In this document: one piece after another, positions 1 to 8,234 of the stretch
Layout: every line of letters starts with the position of its first letter
Position numbering within the stretch: the stretch's first letter is position 1
Made by a program: the position numbers and the translations under genes
The notes under the pieces: model-generated
Databases searched by the model: none
The model's input: only the letters and a program-made list of their open reading frames with translations
What the model was told of the DNA's origin: nothing
DNA from: AP-15 sp963703855
GTDB taxonomy: Bacteria; Pseudomonadota; Alphaproteobacteria; ATCC43930; CGMCC-115725
Length of the DNA: 64,000 bases
Assembly (NCBI GenBank): GCA_963703855.1
Contig: CAVPFW010000003.1
Coordinates: forward strand, 124,001-188,000
Reading direction: 5' to 3'

Positions 1-171
1 GGCTTCGTCGCCGCCGACCGCCGCGATCAGCAGCGACATCAGGATCGTGCTGACGGCGTCGAGGGCCGCAGGCCACCCAAAGGTCTGCGCCGCGTCGGTC
101 ACAGAGGGATTGATCGCCTTGATCGCGCGGCGCACGGCCTCGGCGTAAACCGGTTCGCTGATCGCGGCCAC
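1..171 (-). CDS. Phage hypothetical protein, 3' part missing
   Basis: The reading frame opens with GTG at 171, three bases after the stop of the preceding phage gene (stop codon at 175-177), and runs off the left edge of the window. The visible 57 residues begin VAAISEPVYAEAV and end in a hydrophobic stretch (STILMSLLIAAV) that could be a membrane segment or a buried helix. I do not recognise the family. The tight spacing to the gene at 175-627 places it in the same late operon. The GTG start is chosen on spacing alone; no strong ribosome binding site is visible. Confidence 0.45.
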   Translation of the reverse strand, partial: MAAISEPVYAEAVRRAIKAINPSVTDAAQTFGWPAALDAVSTILMSLLIAAVGGDEA

Positions 172-174
172 CGC

Positions 175-627
175 TCAGCCCCCGGCCGGCCGGGCAACCG
201 GCGGCGGCTTTGCTCCAGGCCCAGACCGGGGGAGCTTCGACGGCTTCGGCACCACTGTGGGATCGCCCTGAGATTCGTCTTGCGGCACCGGTACGAAACC
301 GTGTCCCAGCAACTCGGCGACCGCTTCGGCAGGAACGAGCACGTCGCCGTTATCGTCGCTTGGATATTCGCATCCGCCATAGCTGCACCCGCCGGCGACA
401 TTGTGGTGCAGCCGGACCAGGGAGTTCGGGTCTGCACCCGAGGGTTGGGTCTCCGCGAACCGAGGGGCCATTGTCTTCGCCACGGCGAAGCCTCCTTTGC
501 TGATGAGAAAGGAAACGGCCTCGCGCGGCACATGCACCAGGCCGTCACTTTCCATGCGATAGCGCACCGTGCCGTGATTGGCCTCGTCCTGGCCAAACAC
601 GGGACGGAGCGCTATCAACGCCGGCAT
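175..627 (-). CDS. Small phage protein of unknown function (150 aa)
   Basis: The ATG at 627 lies five bases after the stop of the major capsid gene, so the two are probably translated from one message. The protein has a moderately conserved-looking core (residues about 20-50: a short strand, then EAVSFLISKGGF) and a proline-rich tail. It contains two cysteines close together (CSYGGC). I do not recognise a domain. The position directly downstream of the capsid gene suggests a head completion or decoration role, but that is inference from gene order only. Confidence 0.6.
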   Translation of the reverse strand: MPALIALRPVFGQDEANHGTVRYRMESDGLVHVPREAVSFLISKGGFAVAKTMAPRFAETQPSGADPNSLVRLHHNVAGGCSYGGCEYPSDDNGDVLVPAEAVAELLGHGFVPVPQDESQGDPTVVPKPSKLPRSGPGAKPPPVARPAGG

Positions 628-632
628 CGTCG

Positions 633-2132
633 TCAGCCGTTGGTGATGTTGGTGATGACGCCCATCGCGAACGGCGCATAGACGGCCAGGACCTCTTCGG
701 CGTAGACGCCGACCTGGCGCTGACGGGTCACGATCGGCCAGTCGATCTGGTAGTAGTCCTGCCGGGTCTTGAGCTCGGCAACATTGGGGACCTCGTTCGA
801 CTGGTACTGGATCGGCAGGTTCTCGGCCCAGCCGATGATCGTGCCCGGGGGCACCCGCGGATGGATTTTGATCGGGATGCGCAGCCCGCCATAGATGGCA
901 AACGGGTTATAATAGAACTGCACCACCCCGGAAGCGGTCAGCTGGTACTCGCCCTGGCTGCCGTCAGCGGGCGTGTCGTAGCGCAGCAGCGGCCCAGACG
1001 CGTTCGACAAGACCTTGGTGGTGATGTTCTTCAGCTCCTGGGCGTTGACATAGAGGACAGTGGGCGACAGCTCGAAATTGTTCCACATGGCCTGGAACAT
1101 CGCATCGATTTCGTTTACCGAGCCCCGGCCCGAGGCGCTCAAGGCCGTGCCGGTGCCCGCCGTCCCGGTCGGCATGATATTGACATAGGCGTTCGATCCG
1201 TTCTTCAACGCGGTCGTTAAGAGCCCGTCATAGGCATAGCTCGGATTGGCCGAATTATCGGCGGTGACCGCCGTCTGCGACTGGTTGCCGGTGCTGAGCG
1301 GCGCCGAAGCCACGAGGCTGTTGATCGTCGTGATCGCCTGCAAGGTCTCGGTCCCGGTCGAGGTCGAAATGTACCAGGCATAGGCCACCGCGCCCTGGAT
1401 CGCAGTAACACTGCAGAACAAGCTCTGGCCGAGGGTCACAGCCTGGCTCGCCTCGGCGCTGATGTTGGATGACCCACCCGACAGGGTAAACGTCTTGGTG
1501 TCGACGCCGGTGACGGTCTTTGTGGTGGCGACTCCGCCTGAGACGCTCGAATTCTGGTAGCCTTCGAGGGTCAGTCCCACGACCTTGACGAAATAGGTTC
1601 CAGCCGGCAGGGTGGCGCCGGCACCCGAAGCCGACAGGGTCGGGGCCGCCGGGGTGCCGAGGGTCAATGAGGCATTGCCGGCGAGGATCGCCATCTCCTC
1701 TTTCAGCATCATTTTTTGTAAGAGGCGAAAGGTCATCCGTGACTGGATGTCCTCGAACTGGCGGCCGGCGGAGATCGCTTCGAATGTCGCCGCGTCCTCC
1801 TCGCCGATGGTCACGAAGGTGGCTGATTTGCTTGAGGTCGAGTACGACATCTGGCCCGAGCGCTGGCCTTCCGGGACCCAGCCCATCGCGTCAAAGCCGG
1901 AGCCGATGATGGCGTTGACCTGCCGCCAATTGGTTGCCGTGCCGGTGCCGCCGCCGACCCGCGGCATGACGTTGCGGATCGGGGTGACGAAGGGATAGAG
2001 GTTTTTCGCCGGGGCCTGCAGGTCGTAGGCCAACAGACCGGTCGCGGTCGAGATCGACTTGGCGAGCGCCTCGCTGGGCTCGGCCAGAGCCTTTTTACAG
2101 AGCTCCAGCGTTTCCTGGGTGATCGAACTCAT
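633..2132 (-). CDS. Phage major capsid protein with an inserted Ig-like domain
   Basis: This 499-residue protein is taken as the main head subunit. The ATG at 2132 was chosen because GGAGG sits seven bases upstream; the longer open frame to 2222 runs through a terminator hairpin. Residues 1-155 and about 290-499 read as an HK97-like capsid fold (N-terminal helices, then a conserved stretch around SRMTFRLLQKMMLKEE, and a C-terminal domain with IPIKIHPRVPPGTIIGW). Between them, residues about 158-290 are rich in Thr, Ser, Gly and Val, with a strand pattern typical of Ig-like or fibronectin III insertions (LPAGTYFVKVVGL). That insertion probably projects from the capsid surface. The family call rests on pattern and context, not on a search. 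Confidence 0.75.
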   Translation of the reverse strand: MSSITQETLELCKKALAEPSEALAKSISTATGLLAYDLQAPAKNLYPFVTPIRNVMPRVGGGTGTATNWRQVNAIIGSGFDAMGWVPEGQRSGQMSYSTSSKSATFVTIGEEDAATFEAISAGRQFEDIQSRMTFRLLQKMMLKEEMAILAGNASLTLGTPAAPTLSASGAGATLPAGTYFVKVVGLTLEGYQNSSVSGGVATTKTVTGVDTKTFTLSGGSSNISAEASQAVTLGQSLFCSVTAIQGAVAYAWYISTSTGTETLQAITTINSLVASAPLSTGNQSQTAVTADNSANPSYAYDGLLTTALKNGSNAYVNIMPTGTAGTGTALSASGRGSVNEIDAMFQAMWNNFELSPTVLYVNAQELKNITTKVLSNASGPLLRYDTPADGSQGEYQLTASGVVQFYYNPFAIYGGLRIPIKIHPRVPPGTIIGWAENLPIQYQSNEVPNVAELKTRQDYYQIDWPIVTRQRQVGVYAEEVLAVYAPFAMGVITNITNG

Positions 2133-2154
2133 CTGAACGTCCTCCCAAAAGGGG

Positions 2155-2184
2155 GGCAAAGAAAAACCCGCCAAAAGGCGGGTT
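2155..2184 (-). terminator. Rho-independent terminator or attenuator upstream of the capsid gene
   Basis: Bases 2165-2172 (aacccgcc) and 2177-2184 (ggcgggtt) form a perfect eight-pair stem with a four-base loop. Read on the minus strand the stem is followed by TTTTTCTTT. That is a textbook intrinsic terminator, placed about 25 bases before the capsid start codon, where it would stop or attenuate transcripts coming from the upstream genes. Confidence 0.75.
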
Positions 2185-2282
2185 CGGTTACGGCCTGAAG
2201 CCGGATTTCGCGGTAGGGACAAACAAAGAGACCATCCGGGACGTGGCGTTTAACAGGAAATGGGACCTATGGTAGGGCTTGC

Positions 2283-2618
2283 TCATCCATGATGGGGTAA
2301 AACCTGAACGGATCTCATGAGCCAAATGCCGAACCCACCGAATACCCCGACTTCGCAGCCGGCCTCGCCTCCGCCGGCGGAGCCGCGCCGCATCCCGGCA
2401 ATTCCGCCAGACTGGATTAAAAAGGGTGATTTACCTCCAACCAAAAAATGATAAACCCGCTTCCACAAAAGAATGCCGGCAAGCGCAACGTAAAGCGAGC
2501 GCTTAAACAGCCTCGATGATTTGAGAATCATCCGCGCGTTGTAGGCGATGCTGAATTCGGCCAAATTTATGAGCGCCGCACGAAATCTCTGATGATCCGA
2601 GACGTCGGCCTGAAGCAT
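2283..2618 (-). CDS. Possible small membrane protein in the phage late region
   Basis: An open frame starting at the ATG at 2618 would encode about 111 residues. Residues 13-60 look protein-like, with an amphipathic segment and one likely membrane helix (SLYVALAGILLWKRVYHF). The C-terminal half is glycine-rich and low in complexity. It overlaps, on the opposite strand, a 44-residue proline-rich frame at 2317-2451; probably at most one of the two is real. No strong ribosome binding site is visible. The rest of this stretch, 2185-2650, shows nothing else I can assign. Confidence 0.3.
   Translation of the reverse strand: MLQADVSDHQRFRAALINLAEFSIAYNARMILKSSRLFKRSLYVALAGILLWKRVYHFLVGGKSPFLIQSGGIAGMRRGSAGGGEAGCEVGVFGGFGIWLMRSVQVLPHHG
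2317..2451 (+). CDS. Possible 44-residue proline-rich small protein
   Basis: A short plus-strand frame begins at the ATG at 2317 and ends at TGA 2449-2451. The product is rich in proline (NPPNTPTSQPASPPP) and ends with PPDWIKKGDLPPTKK, a composition that chance frames in GC-rich DNA rarely give. It would be transcribed against the phage late operon. The upstream sequence has only a weak purine stretch (ggatctc). It competes with the minus-strand frame at 2283-2618, so confidence is low. Confidence 0.3.
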   Translation: MSQMPNPPNTPTSQPASPPPAEPRRIPAIPPDWIKKGDLPPTKK

Positions 2619-2650
2619 GCTGCTCGGCCTGGCCCTGGGAGCGAGGAAAT

Positions 2651-2956
2651 CTACTGGCGCCATTGCTTTCGCGCACATCCCGCCGCAGTAAACAACCCGA
2701 GCGCAGCAATGGTTAATGCGGAGGGCAATAGCCAACCCGTGCGGTTTCTGGAGATCAGAGTGATCGCGGCTGCAAACAAGGTGACCCCTACTACGCCGAA
2801 TACGCCCATCGTGGTCACGGCGCGCTGGTCCGATCCTTGAGCGAGGGTCAAGGTAGCACGGACCCTCATCTCGGCCTGGTGGAGGAGTTCGTGCTGCACC
2901 TCCTCTGGGATCGGTTCCCAGAGGATCGGATTAAGGAAATCGGGGTCCGCTGACAT
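2651..2956 (-). CDS. Small membrane protein with two predicted helices, possibly holin-like
   Basis: The 101-residue product starts with ATG at 2956, preceded by GGAG at good spacing. A charged N-terminal half (about 45 residues) is followed by two hydrophobic segments: one around MGVFGVVGVTLFAAAITLI and one around LLPSALTIAALGLFTAAG, separated by a short polar turn. Two membrane helices in a small phage protein fit a holin or an accessory membrane protein, but there is no sequence signature to prove it. It lies 51 bases downstream of the protease gene in the same direction. Confidence 0.55.
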   Translation of the reverse strand: MSADPDFLNPILWEPIPEEVQHELLHQAEMRVRATLTLAQGSDQRAVTTMGVFGVVGVTLFAAAITLISRNRTGWLLPSALTIAALGLFTAAGCARKQWRQ

Positions 2957-3007
2957 CTTTCTGCTCCGTCTGACAACGTGGCGATCGTCGGCGAAATCTT
3001 TAGGCCA

Positions 3008-5182
3008 TCATTCGCCGCGCAGCTCCTTTGCGGTGCCGAGGCCGGGGGGACGGATCGGGTTGGCATAGCTGGCCTTGATCAGGGTCAGGGTCTGCTCTTC
3101 CTTGCTCATGCGGGAAAAAGCGGCGGCGAGATCCTCGGGCGAGAGCCCGCCGGCACCGCCGCCCGAGTCCTGCTGCTTCGAGACGGCGGTCACGCTCCGG
3201 GCCATCGCCAGCGGCGGCAGGGGTGTGCGGGCGATGTCTTCGACCCGCTTCGTCAGCTGATCTAAGCGCGGCACGATGTCGGTCAGGGTCGCGATCAGCG
3301 CCGCCTTTTCGGCCCGCTCTCCGGTCAACATCTTGGCCAAGTCGCCCGCCGCAAGTTTGCCAGTGTCAAATTCCGTCCCTTGCCGCTCCGCCTCCGCGCT
3401 AAAACCGGCAGCGTCGCATTTGGCGCCGGCTGCGACGAGATGGTCATGGGCCTCGGCCAGATGTCCCAAGGTCTCCTGCGAATGGCGGGCGCCAGCCTTG
3501 ACCGCGGCGCAGACAGCTCCGTCGGTCAGCTTGCCGATGCAGTCATGCGCCACATCCATCATCGCCTGATGACCCGATCCCCGCTTGCCCAGCGCCGCCG
3601 CGATCATTTCGAACATGCCTTCGTCGACGGCCGACGGCGGATGCCTGGAGGTGTCGACCGTGGCGTTCTCGCCGGGACGGAATTCGCGCGTCGGCGGCCG
3701 GAGCATCGGCCTCTGGGCCTCGGGATTTCGCGCCGAGTTGACGGTCGACTCCTCGCTCGCGACGGCGCCCGCCGCCTTCAGCGCGTCGCGCGCCTTGCCC
3801 ATATGGCTTTTTTCGGCAAACAGCAGCCCATTCATTCCCATGCATTTGTCGGTCGCGTGATAGGCGAGGTCGAGCAGCGCCTGATCGCCCTGGCTGCGCT
3901 TCACCTTGACGAGGACCGCGGCGGCGAATTTCTGCATTCTCGAACTCCCGGCTTTGCACAGATCGGCTACAAGGGCGGCTCCGGCAGCGCCGGCGGCCAT
4001 AATCAGAACGTCCGACGCCGATTGTGCAGCGGGTTCGTCGCCGCTCTCCGCATCGTCCAAGATCTCGCTGGTCTCTTCGGCCACCAGCGCGTTCAGAAAA
4101 CCGCATAGCTCGGCGATGATCGCTTGGAGCCGCGCCGGTTGGGGCGAGTCGTCGCCTTCCATCGCCGCCTCGACCGCCAGGTTCTGCTCGAGCCAATCGA
4201 GATCGAGGATGATCCCAGCAAGATGGCCGACGTCCCACAGCGCCTTCGTCAGTGCGACTTGCGCCGCATCGCGTCCCGCCGTCTTGCTGTCACCGGCCGA
4301 ACGCGGGCCGTCCTTGTCGATCTTCTCCTTCCACGCGGCGATAATCTTGGCCTTTATCTTGTCGAGCTGCGCCGCGGCATATCGCTTGGCATTGCTCGGT
4401 CGGTGAATGAAGTTCCAGGCGGCGCGAATGTGATTTTCCGTATCGATCGGATAGCGCTTCTTACCATCCGGCTGGTAGCCGGGATCAGCATATTCGACCG
4501 CGCCGTAAGGGGCGTCCCCGCCCGCCTTTTTCTGAGCCTGCTCGACGACTCCCTCGGCGGTTGCGATCGCGCTCCTCGCCGCGGCAATCAAATCCGCCCC
4601 TGAACCCGCGATCTCGTCCGTCCGCTGCGCCCCACCGAGCATTGCTCCGGGAGCCTGGCATTTGAGCGCGTCGGCCTTGGCCAGGTGGCGGTGCTCGGGC
4701 ACGCCGCAAGCCCAGATCTGAATCGGCGGATTGAACCGGGTGTCGGGCATGCCAGAAGCTCCTGCGGCCTTCCAATAGTCGAATACCGCTTCGGGATTGG
4801 CCGGGCGGTCGACCAGAGAGATTTCATTCAACACCAGCCCGGTGATCGTCTTGTAATCAGCCGGGTCGCGTTGGGTGACGCGGCCGCCGATCGAGTAGCC
4901 CTTGTAGACGCCCTCGACGACTTTCTGCCACGCCTGGTCGTCGACAATCCTGGCGCCGACATAGAGGCCCTTATCATCGACCGCGGCCTCTCTGGCGACG
5001 CCGACGGCCGAGAGCTGGTGCATCTCGCGGATATTGGCAAACTTCATATAGTCTCCGAGCGCCGCGATCAGCGCGTCGCGTTTCACGACCTCTCCCTGGT
5101 CGTCGCGCCCTTCGGTCGAGGCATAGCCCCAGACCTCGCGCCTCTCGGCATCGACCTTGGCGATCGGGAGGTAAATTTTCAT
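3008..5182 (-). CDS. XkdF-type phage prohead protease with a long C-terminal extension
   Basis: Residues 1-135 read as an XkdF/HK97-type prohead protease: it begins with a short strand and VWGYASTEG, has His55 in EMHQ, Ser97 in YKGYSIGG and the usual EISLVDRPANP block at 120-130. Such enzymes cleave scaffold and capsid precursors during head maturation. The protein is 724 residues long, far beyond the 150-250 of the protease domain. The remainder is alanine-rich and helical, with stretches such as YPIDTENHIRAAWNFIHRP (about 240) that resemble a phage DUF6582-like segment, and a C-terminal coiled-coil-like part that could act as scaffold. The scaffold role is inference. Confidence 0.75.
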   Translation of the reverse strand: MKIYLPIAKVDAERREVWGYASTEGRDDQGEVVKRDALIAALGDYMKFANIREMHQLSAVGVAREAAVDDKGLYVGARIVDDQAWQKVVEGVYKGYSIGGRVTQRDPADYKTITGLVLNEISLVDRPANPEAVFDYWKAAGASGMPDTRFNPPIQIWACGVPEHRHLAKADALKCQAPGAMLGGAQRTDEIAGSGADLIAAARSAIATAEGVVEQAQKKAGGDAPYGAVEYADPGYQPDGKKRYPIDTENHIRAAWNFIHRPSNAKRYAAAQLDKIKAKIIAAWKEKIDKDGPRSAGDSKTAGRDAAQVALTKALWDVGHLAGIILDLDWLEQNLAVEAAMEGDDSPQPARLQAIIAELCGFLNALVAEETSEILDDAESGDEPAAQSASDVLIMAAGAAGAALVADLCKAGSSRMQKFAAAVLVKVKRSQGDQALLDLAYHATDKCMGMNGLLFAEKSHMGKARDALKAAGAVASEESTVNSARNPEAQRPMLRPPTREFRPGENATVDTSRHPPSAVDEGMFEMIAAALGKRGSGHQAMMDVAHDCIGKLTDGAVCAAVKAGARHSQETLGHLAEAHDHLVAAGAKCDAAGFSAEAERQGTEFDTGKLAAGDLAKMLTGERAEKAALIATLTDIVPRLDQLTKRVEDIARTPLPPLAMARSVTAVSKQQDSGGGAGGLSPEDLAAAFSRMSKEEQTLTLIKASYANPIRPPGLGTAKELRGE

Positions 5183-5285
5183 GGTCGGATTTCTGACCTG
5201 CGGTTTGATTGGTGATGCGTCAGCAGCCGCCGAGCGCCGCCTGCGGCACGAGGATCTTGGCCTCGGCCTTATCGTGCTCGCGGCA

Positions 5286-5669
5286 TCAAGGCGACCCGAC
5301 GGCGACGCACTCGACCGTCGAGTTGAGCTTCAGGGTCCGACCGTCGCTCAGCACGACGGTCGCTTCGAGCAGGTAGGTGCCGCCGATCGCGGAGGGCGGC
5401 ATGCCACCGATCGAGGCGACCGAAAAGAACCCGATCCGGGCGATCAACGAGACGTTGAGAGGCGAGCGCAGCTGGATCATCGTCTGCACCGAGGGCGTGC
5501 CGATGACCCTCGATTGCGCCGATGGATCGGTCGCGGTCTGGTAGGGCGCCAGCGCGCAGGTCCAGCTCGTCGAGACCATTGTCGCGGCGCCGATATCGGC
5601 AGTGAAATCGAAGGCGAAATTGTCGGTTTCGCCGACCTCGATCGGGTCGAATGACGGCAACAGACGCAT
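5286..5669 (-). CDS. Phage protein of unknown function (127 aa), beta-rich
   Basis: The start ATG at 5669 is supported by GGAGG seven bases upstream and sits one base after the stop of the preceding gene. The product alternates hydrophobic and polar residues in short strands and includes IEVGETDNFAFDFTADIG and a terminal segment GGTYLLEATVVLSDGRTL. These are typical of phage proteins with an Ig-like fold that describe a tail or connector part, but I cannot name a family. It ends about 100 bases before the protease gene; the gap holds only a 19-codon open stretch without a start. Confidence 0.6.
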   Translation of the reverse strand: MRLLPSFDPIEVGETDNFAFDFTADIGAATMVSTSWTCALAPYQTATDPSAQSRVIGTPSVQTMIQLRSPLNVSLIARIGFFSVASIGGMPPSAIGGTYLLEATVVLSDGRTLKLNSTVECVAVGSP

Positions 5670-5670
5670 C

Positions 5671-6324
5671 TCATGACCTCCGCAGCAGCCTGACGCGGCC
5701 ATAGGCGGCGAGCAGTCGGCGCCTGCCGGGGGACGCGAGCAGCCGCTTGAGCGAGACGATGGTCAGCGGTGCGCCCGCCAGCCATTCGATCGCCACTGTC
5801 GAGTTGCCGGTAATGATCGTGTTCGCGGCGCCGAGCCATTCGATCGGCAGGCGCTGATCGCGGCGCAACCCGGCGAAAAATTCGAACCTCAGGTTCGGGT
5901 CGGCACCGAGCACCACTAGGCTCTCGGCCGGCAGGGCGATTTCGGCGCGGCGCACGGCGAGGTTTTCGAGCGCTGGCGCCATATTGGCGCGGGCCGTGCC
6001 GAGAAATTCGAGTGGTACCGGCGCGCCGGCGACCACCACCACGGCGCCAAGCCATTCGGCCGGCGCGCCGCCGTCATGCGCGACCAACAGGCCGAATTCC
6101 GCCGGTGCCGGCCGGTCGCTCTGCTGGGCCGCGAGCGTCTCGCCGAGCAGGATGGCGTCGAGCCGCTGGGTGGCCGGCAATTCGACCGGGAGACTGCGAT
6201 CGGCGCGGAAGCCCGCCAGCATCTCGACGGGACAGGCGAAGTTGGTGGTAACGGTCGTTCCGCCGCCGCCGGTGCTGATGGTCGCGACGACGACAGGTTG
6301 CCCCGGCGCCCCGCCCCAGATCAT
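5671..6324 (-). CDS. Phage repeat protein built of 14-residue units
   Basis: This 217-residue protein has a glycine-rich N-terminus, then about eleven short repeats with the pattern P-x-E-(W/F/L)-L. The conserved glutamates lie at residues 34, 48, 62, 76, 90, 106, 120, 134, 148, 162 and 180, that is every 14 residues with two small spacers. The end is basic (LLAAYGRVRLLRRS). Such regular units suggest a solenoid or fibrous beta structure, plausible for a tail or collar part. Its stop is followed after one base by the next start, so the two are coupled. The family is not recognised. Confidence 0.65.
   Translation of the reverse strand: MIWGGAPGQPVVVATISTGGGGTTVTTNFACPVEMLAGFRADRSLPVELPATQRLDAILLGETLAAQQSDRPAPAEFGLLVAHDGGAPAEWLGAVVVVAGAPVPLEFLGTARANMAPALENLAVRRAEIALPAESLVVLGADPNLRFEFFAGLRRDQRLPIEWLGAANTIITGNSTVAIEWLAGAPLTIVSLKRLLASPGRRRLLAAYGRVRLLRRS
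5773..6234 (-). repeat. Fourteen-residue protein repeats (about eleven units)
   Basis: The coding repeats correspond to residues 31-184 of the 217-residue protein. Representative units are CPVEMLAG, APAEWLGA, LPIEWLGA and VAIEWLAG. The DNA itself has diverged, so the repeat is clear only at protein level. Confidence 0.7.
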
Positions 6325-6340
6325 TTGTCTCGGGCCGAGG

Positions 6341-7171
6341 TCAGGCGGCCAGCCCGTGCAATACCGGGTAGACCGTGCCGGCGGCGCTGCTATAGGCGCT
6401 CTGGCCGCGCACCGCGAGGCGGGTGCCGGCCGGCAGGTCGCACGGGAACGGGCCGGCCGGCGCGTAGAACAGCGGAGAGACGCCGCTGGAGCCGTAGCTT
6501 GCGGTGCCGATCGAGGTCAACACCCGCTCGCTGCCCGCAGTACCCCAGCCGATATCAAAGATGCAGGCCGCGAAGCCCGGCGCCGTGCCGAGGCTGTCGA
6601 GGCCAAGATAGAGACCGGCGAACCGCGCCGGGGTCGAGGCCGTGACCTGGGTCCAGCCCGACAGGGTGGCGCCGCTGAGCGCCAGGCTGTTGGTCGGGTC
6701 GGTGCCGCTCCAGTCGGTCGCCGATTTGAGCGCGCGGAACCCCGAAATCATGCGCGCGTCGCCCTGCATGCCGTTGACCGCCGCCAACAGGGTGCCGGAC
6801 CCGGTCGAGGACTGGCAGCGCGCTTTGACGACGGCGCCGCGGGGGATCTTGACCGGCACGAAAAAGCTGCGGGCGCTGTTGTCGTACCACGCCCCGCTGA
6901 CCGAGCCGTCGTAATAGACGTCCTCGGCGATGACCTGGTCCGAGCTGCCGGTGTTGACCGCAATGTCGACGCGCTGGCGATAGATCGTGCCGCTGACCAC
7001 CGAGGTGATCGCCACCCAGAAGCCGTCATAGTCGAACGACGCGGTGCCGAGGGTCGCATAGCTGCCCTTGGTGTTGGCGGTGGCATTGGCGGTGATCTGG
7101 GTCCCGCCGCCGCCGCTTCGGCCGAGCATCTGATAGCGCGCCGAGGCGCCGAGGCTGGGGGCATAGCCCAT
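6341..7171 (-). CDS. Phage virion structural protein, likely tail or baseplate (276 aa)
   Basis: The ATG at 7171 follows the previous stop by one base. The product is beta-rich and glycine/serine-rich, with many short strands (FDYDGFWVAITSVVSGTIYRQRVDIAV) and a segment KIPRGAVVKARCQSSTGSGTL in the middle. This resembles the jelly-roll or carbohydrate-binding type proteins found in phage tails. No catalytic motif is visible and I do not recognise the family. Its place among structural genes makes a virion role likely. Confidence 0.6.
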   Translation of the reverse strand: MGYAPSLGASARYQMLGRSGGGGTQITANATANTKGSYATLGTASFDYDGFWVAITSVVSGTIYRQRVDIAVNTGSSDQVIAEDVYYDGSVSGAWYDNSARSFFVPVKIPRGAVVKARCQSSTGSGTLLAAVNGMQGDARMISGFRALKSATDWSGTDPTNSLALSGATLSGWTQVTASTPARFAGLYLGLDSLGTAPGFAACIFDIGWGTAGSERVLTSIGTASYGSSGVSPLFYAPAGPFPCDLPAGTRLAVRGQSAYSSAAGTVYPVLHGLAA

Positions 7172-7172
7172 C

Positions 7173-7538
7173 TCAGGTGCCGTTCAAATTCAGTACCGAC
7201 CACTGGTAGGCGCGGTTGGTGCCGGCGGTCTGCTTCAGGGTAACCTTGTACCCGATCGTCGCCGGGATCGCCGGCAATGGCGGCAGCGGGTCGGACTGCT
7301 TGTTGGCGAAGCTCAGATAGACCTCCTGCACCAGGGACGACGACGCGTTCGCCTGGTTGTAGATGCGGATCTCGGTCTGGTCGCCGTCGGCCATGTTCGA
7401 GAGGTCGACCTGCGGCAGAAACGTGCCGCCCTGGCTCAGCGTGCTCGCCGAGGCAAGCGTGTCCTCGAGACCGTCGGCGGACTGGTTGCCGCTCGCCGGG
7501 TTCGGGCTGAGAAGGGCGGTGATGACCGGGCCGGCCAT
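7173..7538 (-). CDS. Phage protein of unknown function (121 aa)
   Basis: The start is put at the ATG at 7538, shortly after the stop of the DUF1906 gene. The small protein has a strand-rich pattern with a conserved-looking EIRIYNQANASSSLVQEVYL in the middle and ends one base before the next gene. No signal peptide or membrane helix is seen. Gene order suggests a virion part. Confidence 0.55.
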   Translation of the reverse strand: MAGPVITALLSPNPASGNQSADGLEDTLASASTLSQGGTFLPQVDLSNMADGDQTEIRIYNQANASSSLVQEVYLSFANKQSDPLPPLPAIPATIGYKVTLKQTAGTNRAYQWSVLNLNGT

Positions 7539-7542
7539 CAAC

Positions 7543-8226
7543 TCAACCCGCGGCCGCTTGTGCCGATGCGCCGCCCGCCGGCATCAGCCACAATGGGACG
7601 CCGCCGAAATTGTCGGCCACGACGGTGTTGCGATCGATGCCGAAACCCGATACCGGGTTCGGCGTCAGCGACTGGATCACCTGATAGCCGCGCTCGGCGA
7701 TCTCGGGCACGTCAGAGGCCGACTTCCAGTAGTGCTCGACGATCAATGCTCGGTAGAGCTGGTCTGCGGATAGCGGCTGGTTGGCCCCGACATAGAGCCC
7801 GGGAACAAAGCCCTCCGCGGCGACCGCCGTCGACCACGCATTACAGTAGGCGATCGTCGGCGAAGCCGCAGCCCATGGGCCGACGCCCTCGAGGTCGAGC
7901 CACAGGCACATTCCCGGCAGGAGGCCGCATTCGACGGCGTTGGCCGCGGCCGCTGCGCCATAGGCTGTGCCGCGCCGCAAGCTCGGAGTCCAGCCGGCCT
8001 TCTGAACATGCTGCACCGCCATAACCGCGAGACCGCTGTCGAGGATTGCCTGCACCTCGCTCGCCGAGAGGTCGCCGGTGTTCTGCGGCGTCGTCCGCGA
8101 CAGATAGCGGATTGCGAAATCGAAACCCACGCCGCGGAGCCGACGCGCGATCTCCGCCGCGATAACCGTATCGCTGTCGAAACCCTGCGCACCGGGGACG
8201 GCGGCGGTGATGCCAGAAAGGGTCAT
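7543..8226 (-). CDS. DUF1906 glycoside-hydrolase-like protein, probable phage lysin
   Basis: The product (227 residues from the ATG at 8226) matches the DUF1906 / Rv2525c-like TIM-barrel pattern: an opening QGFDSDTVIAAEIARRL, a strand FDFAIRYLSR, a central GLAVMAVQHVQ, then CLWLDLEGVG and a later FVPGLYVGANQPLS. These domains resemble GH25 lysozymes and are often used by phages and bacteria to act on peptidoglycan. A lytic role is therefore likely. It lies directly downstream of a 28-residue membrane peptide, which would fit a lysis pair. The longer open frame to 8340 overlaps that peptide and is rejected. Family call is by pattern. Confidence 0.7.
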   Translation of the reverse strand: MTLSGITAAVPGAQGFDSDTVIAAEIARRLRGVGFDFAIRYLSRTTPQNTGDLSASEVQAILDSGLAVMAVQHVQKAGWTPSLRRGTAYGAAAAANAVECGLLPGMCLWLDLEGVGPWAAASPTIAYCNAWSTAVAAEGFVPGLYVGANQPLSADQLYRALIVEHYWKSASDVPEIAERGYQVIQSLTPNPVSGFGIDRNTVVADNFGGVPLWLMPAGGASAQAAAG

Positions 8227-8234
8227 TTCGACGG

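Noticed and set aside
5206..5285. A 19-codon open stretch (EHDKAEAKILVPQAALGGC) between two phage genes
   Set aside because: It has no start codon; a TGA precedes it directly.
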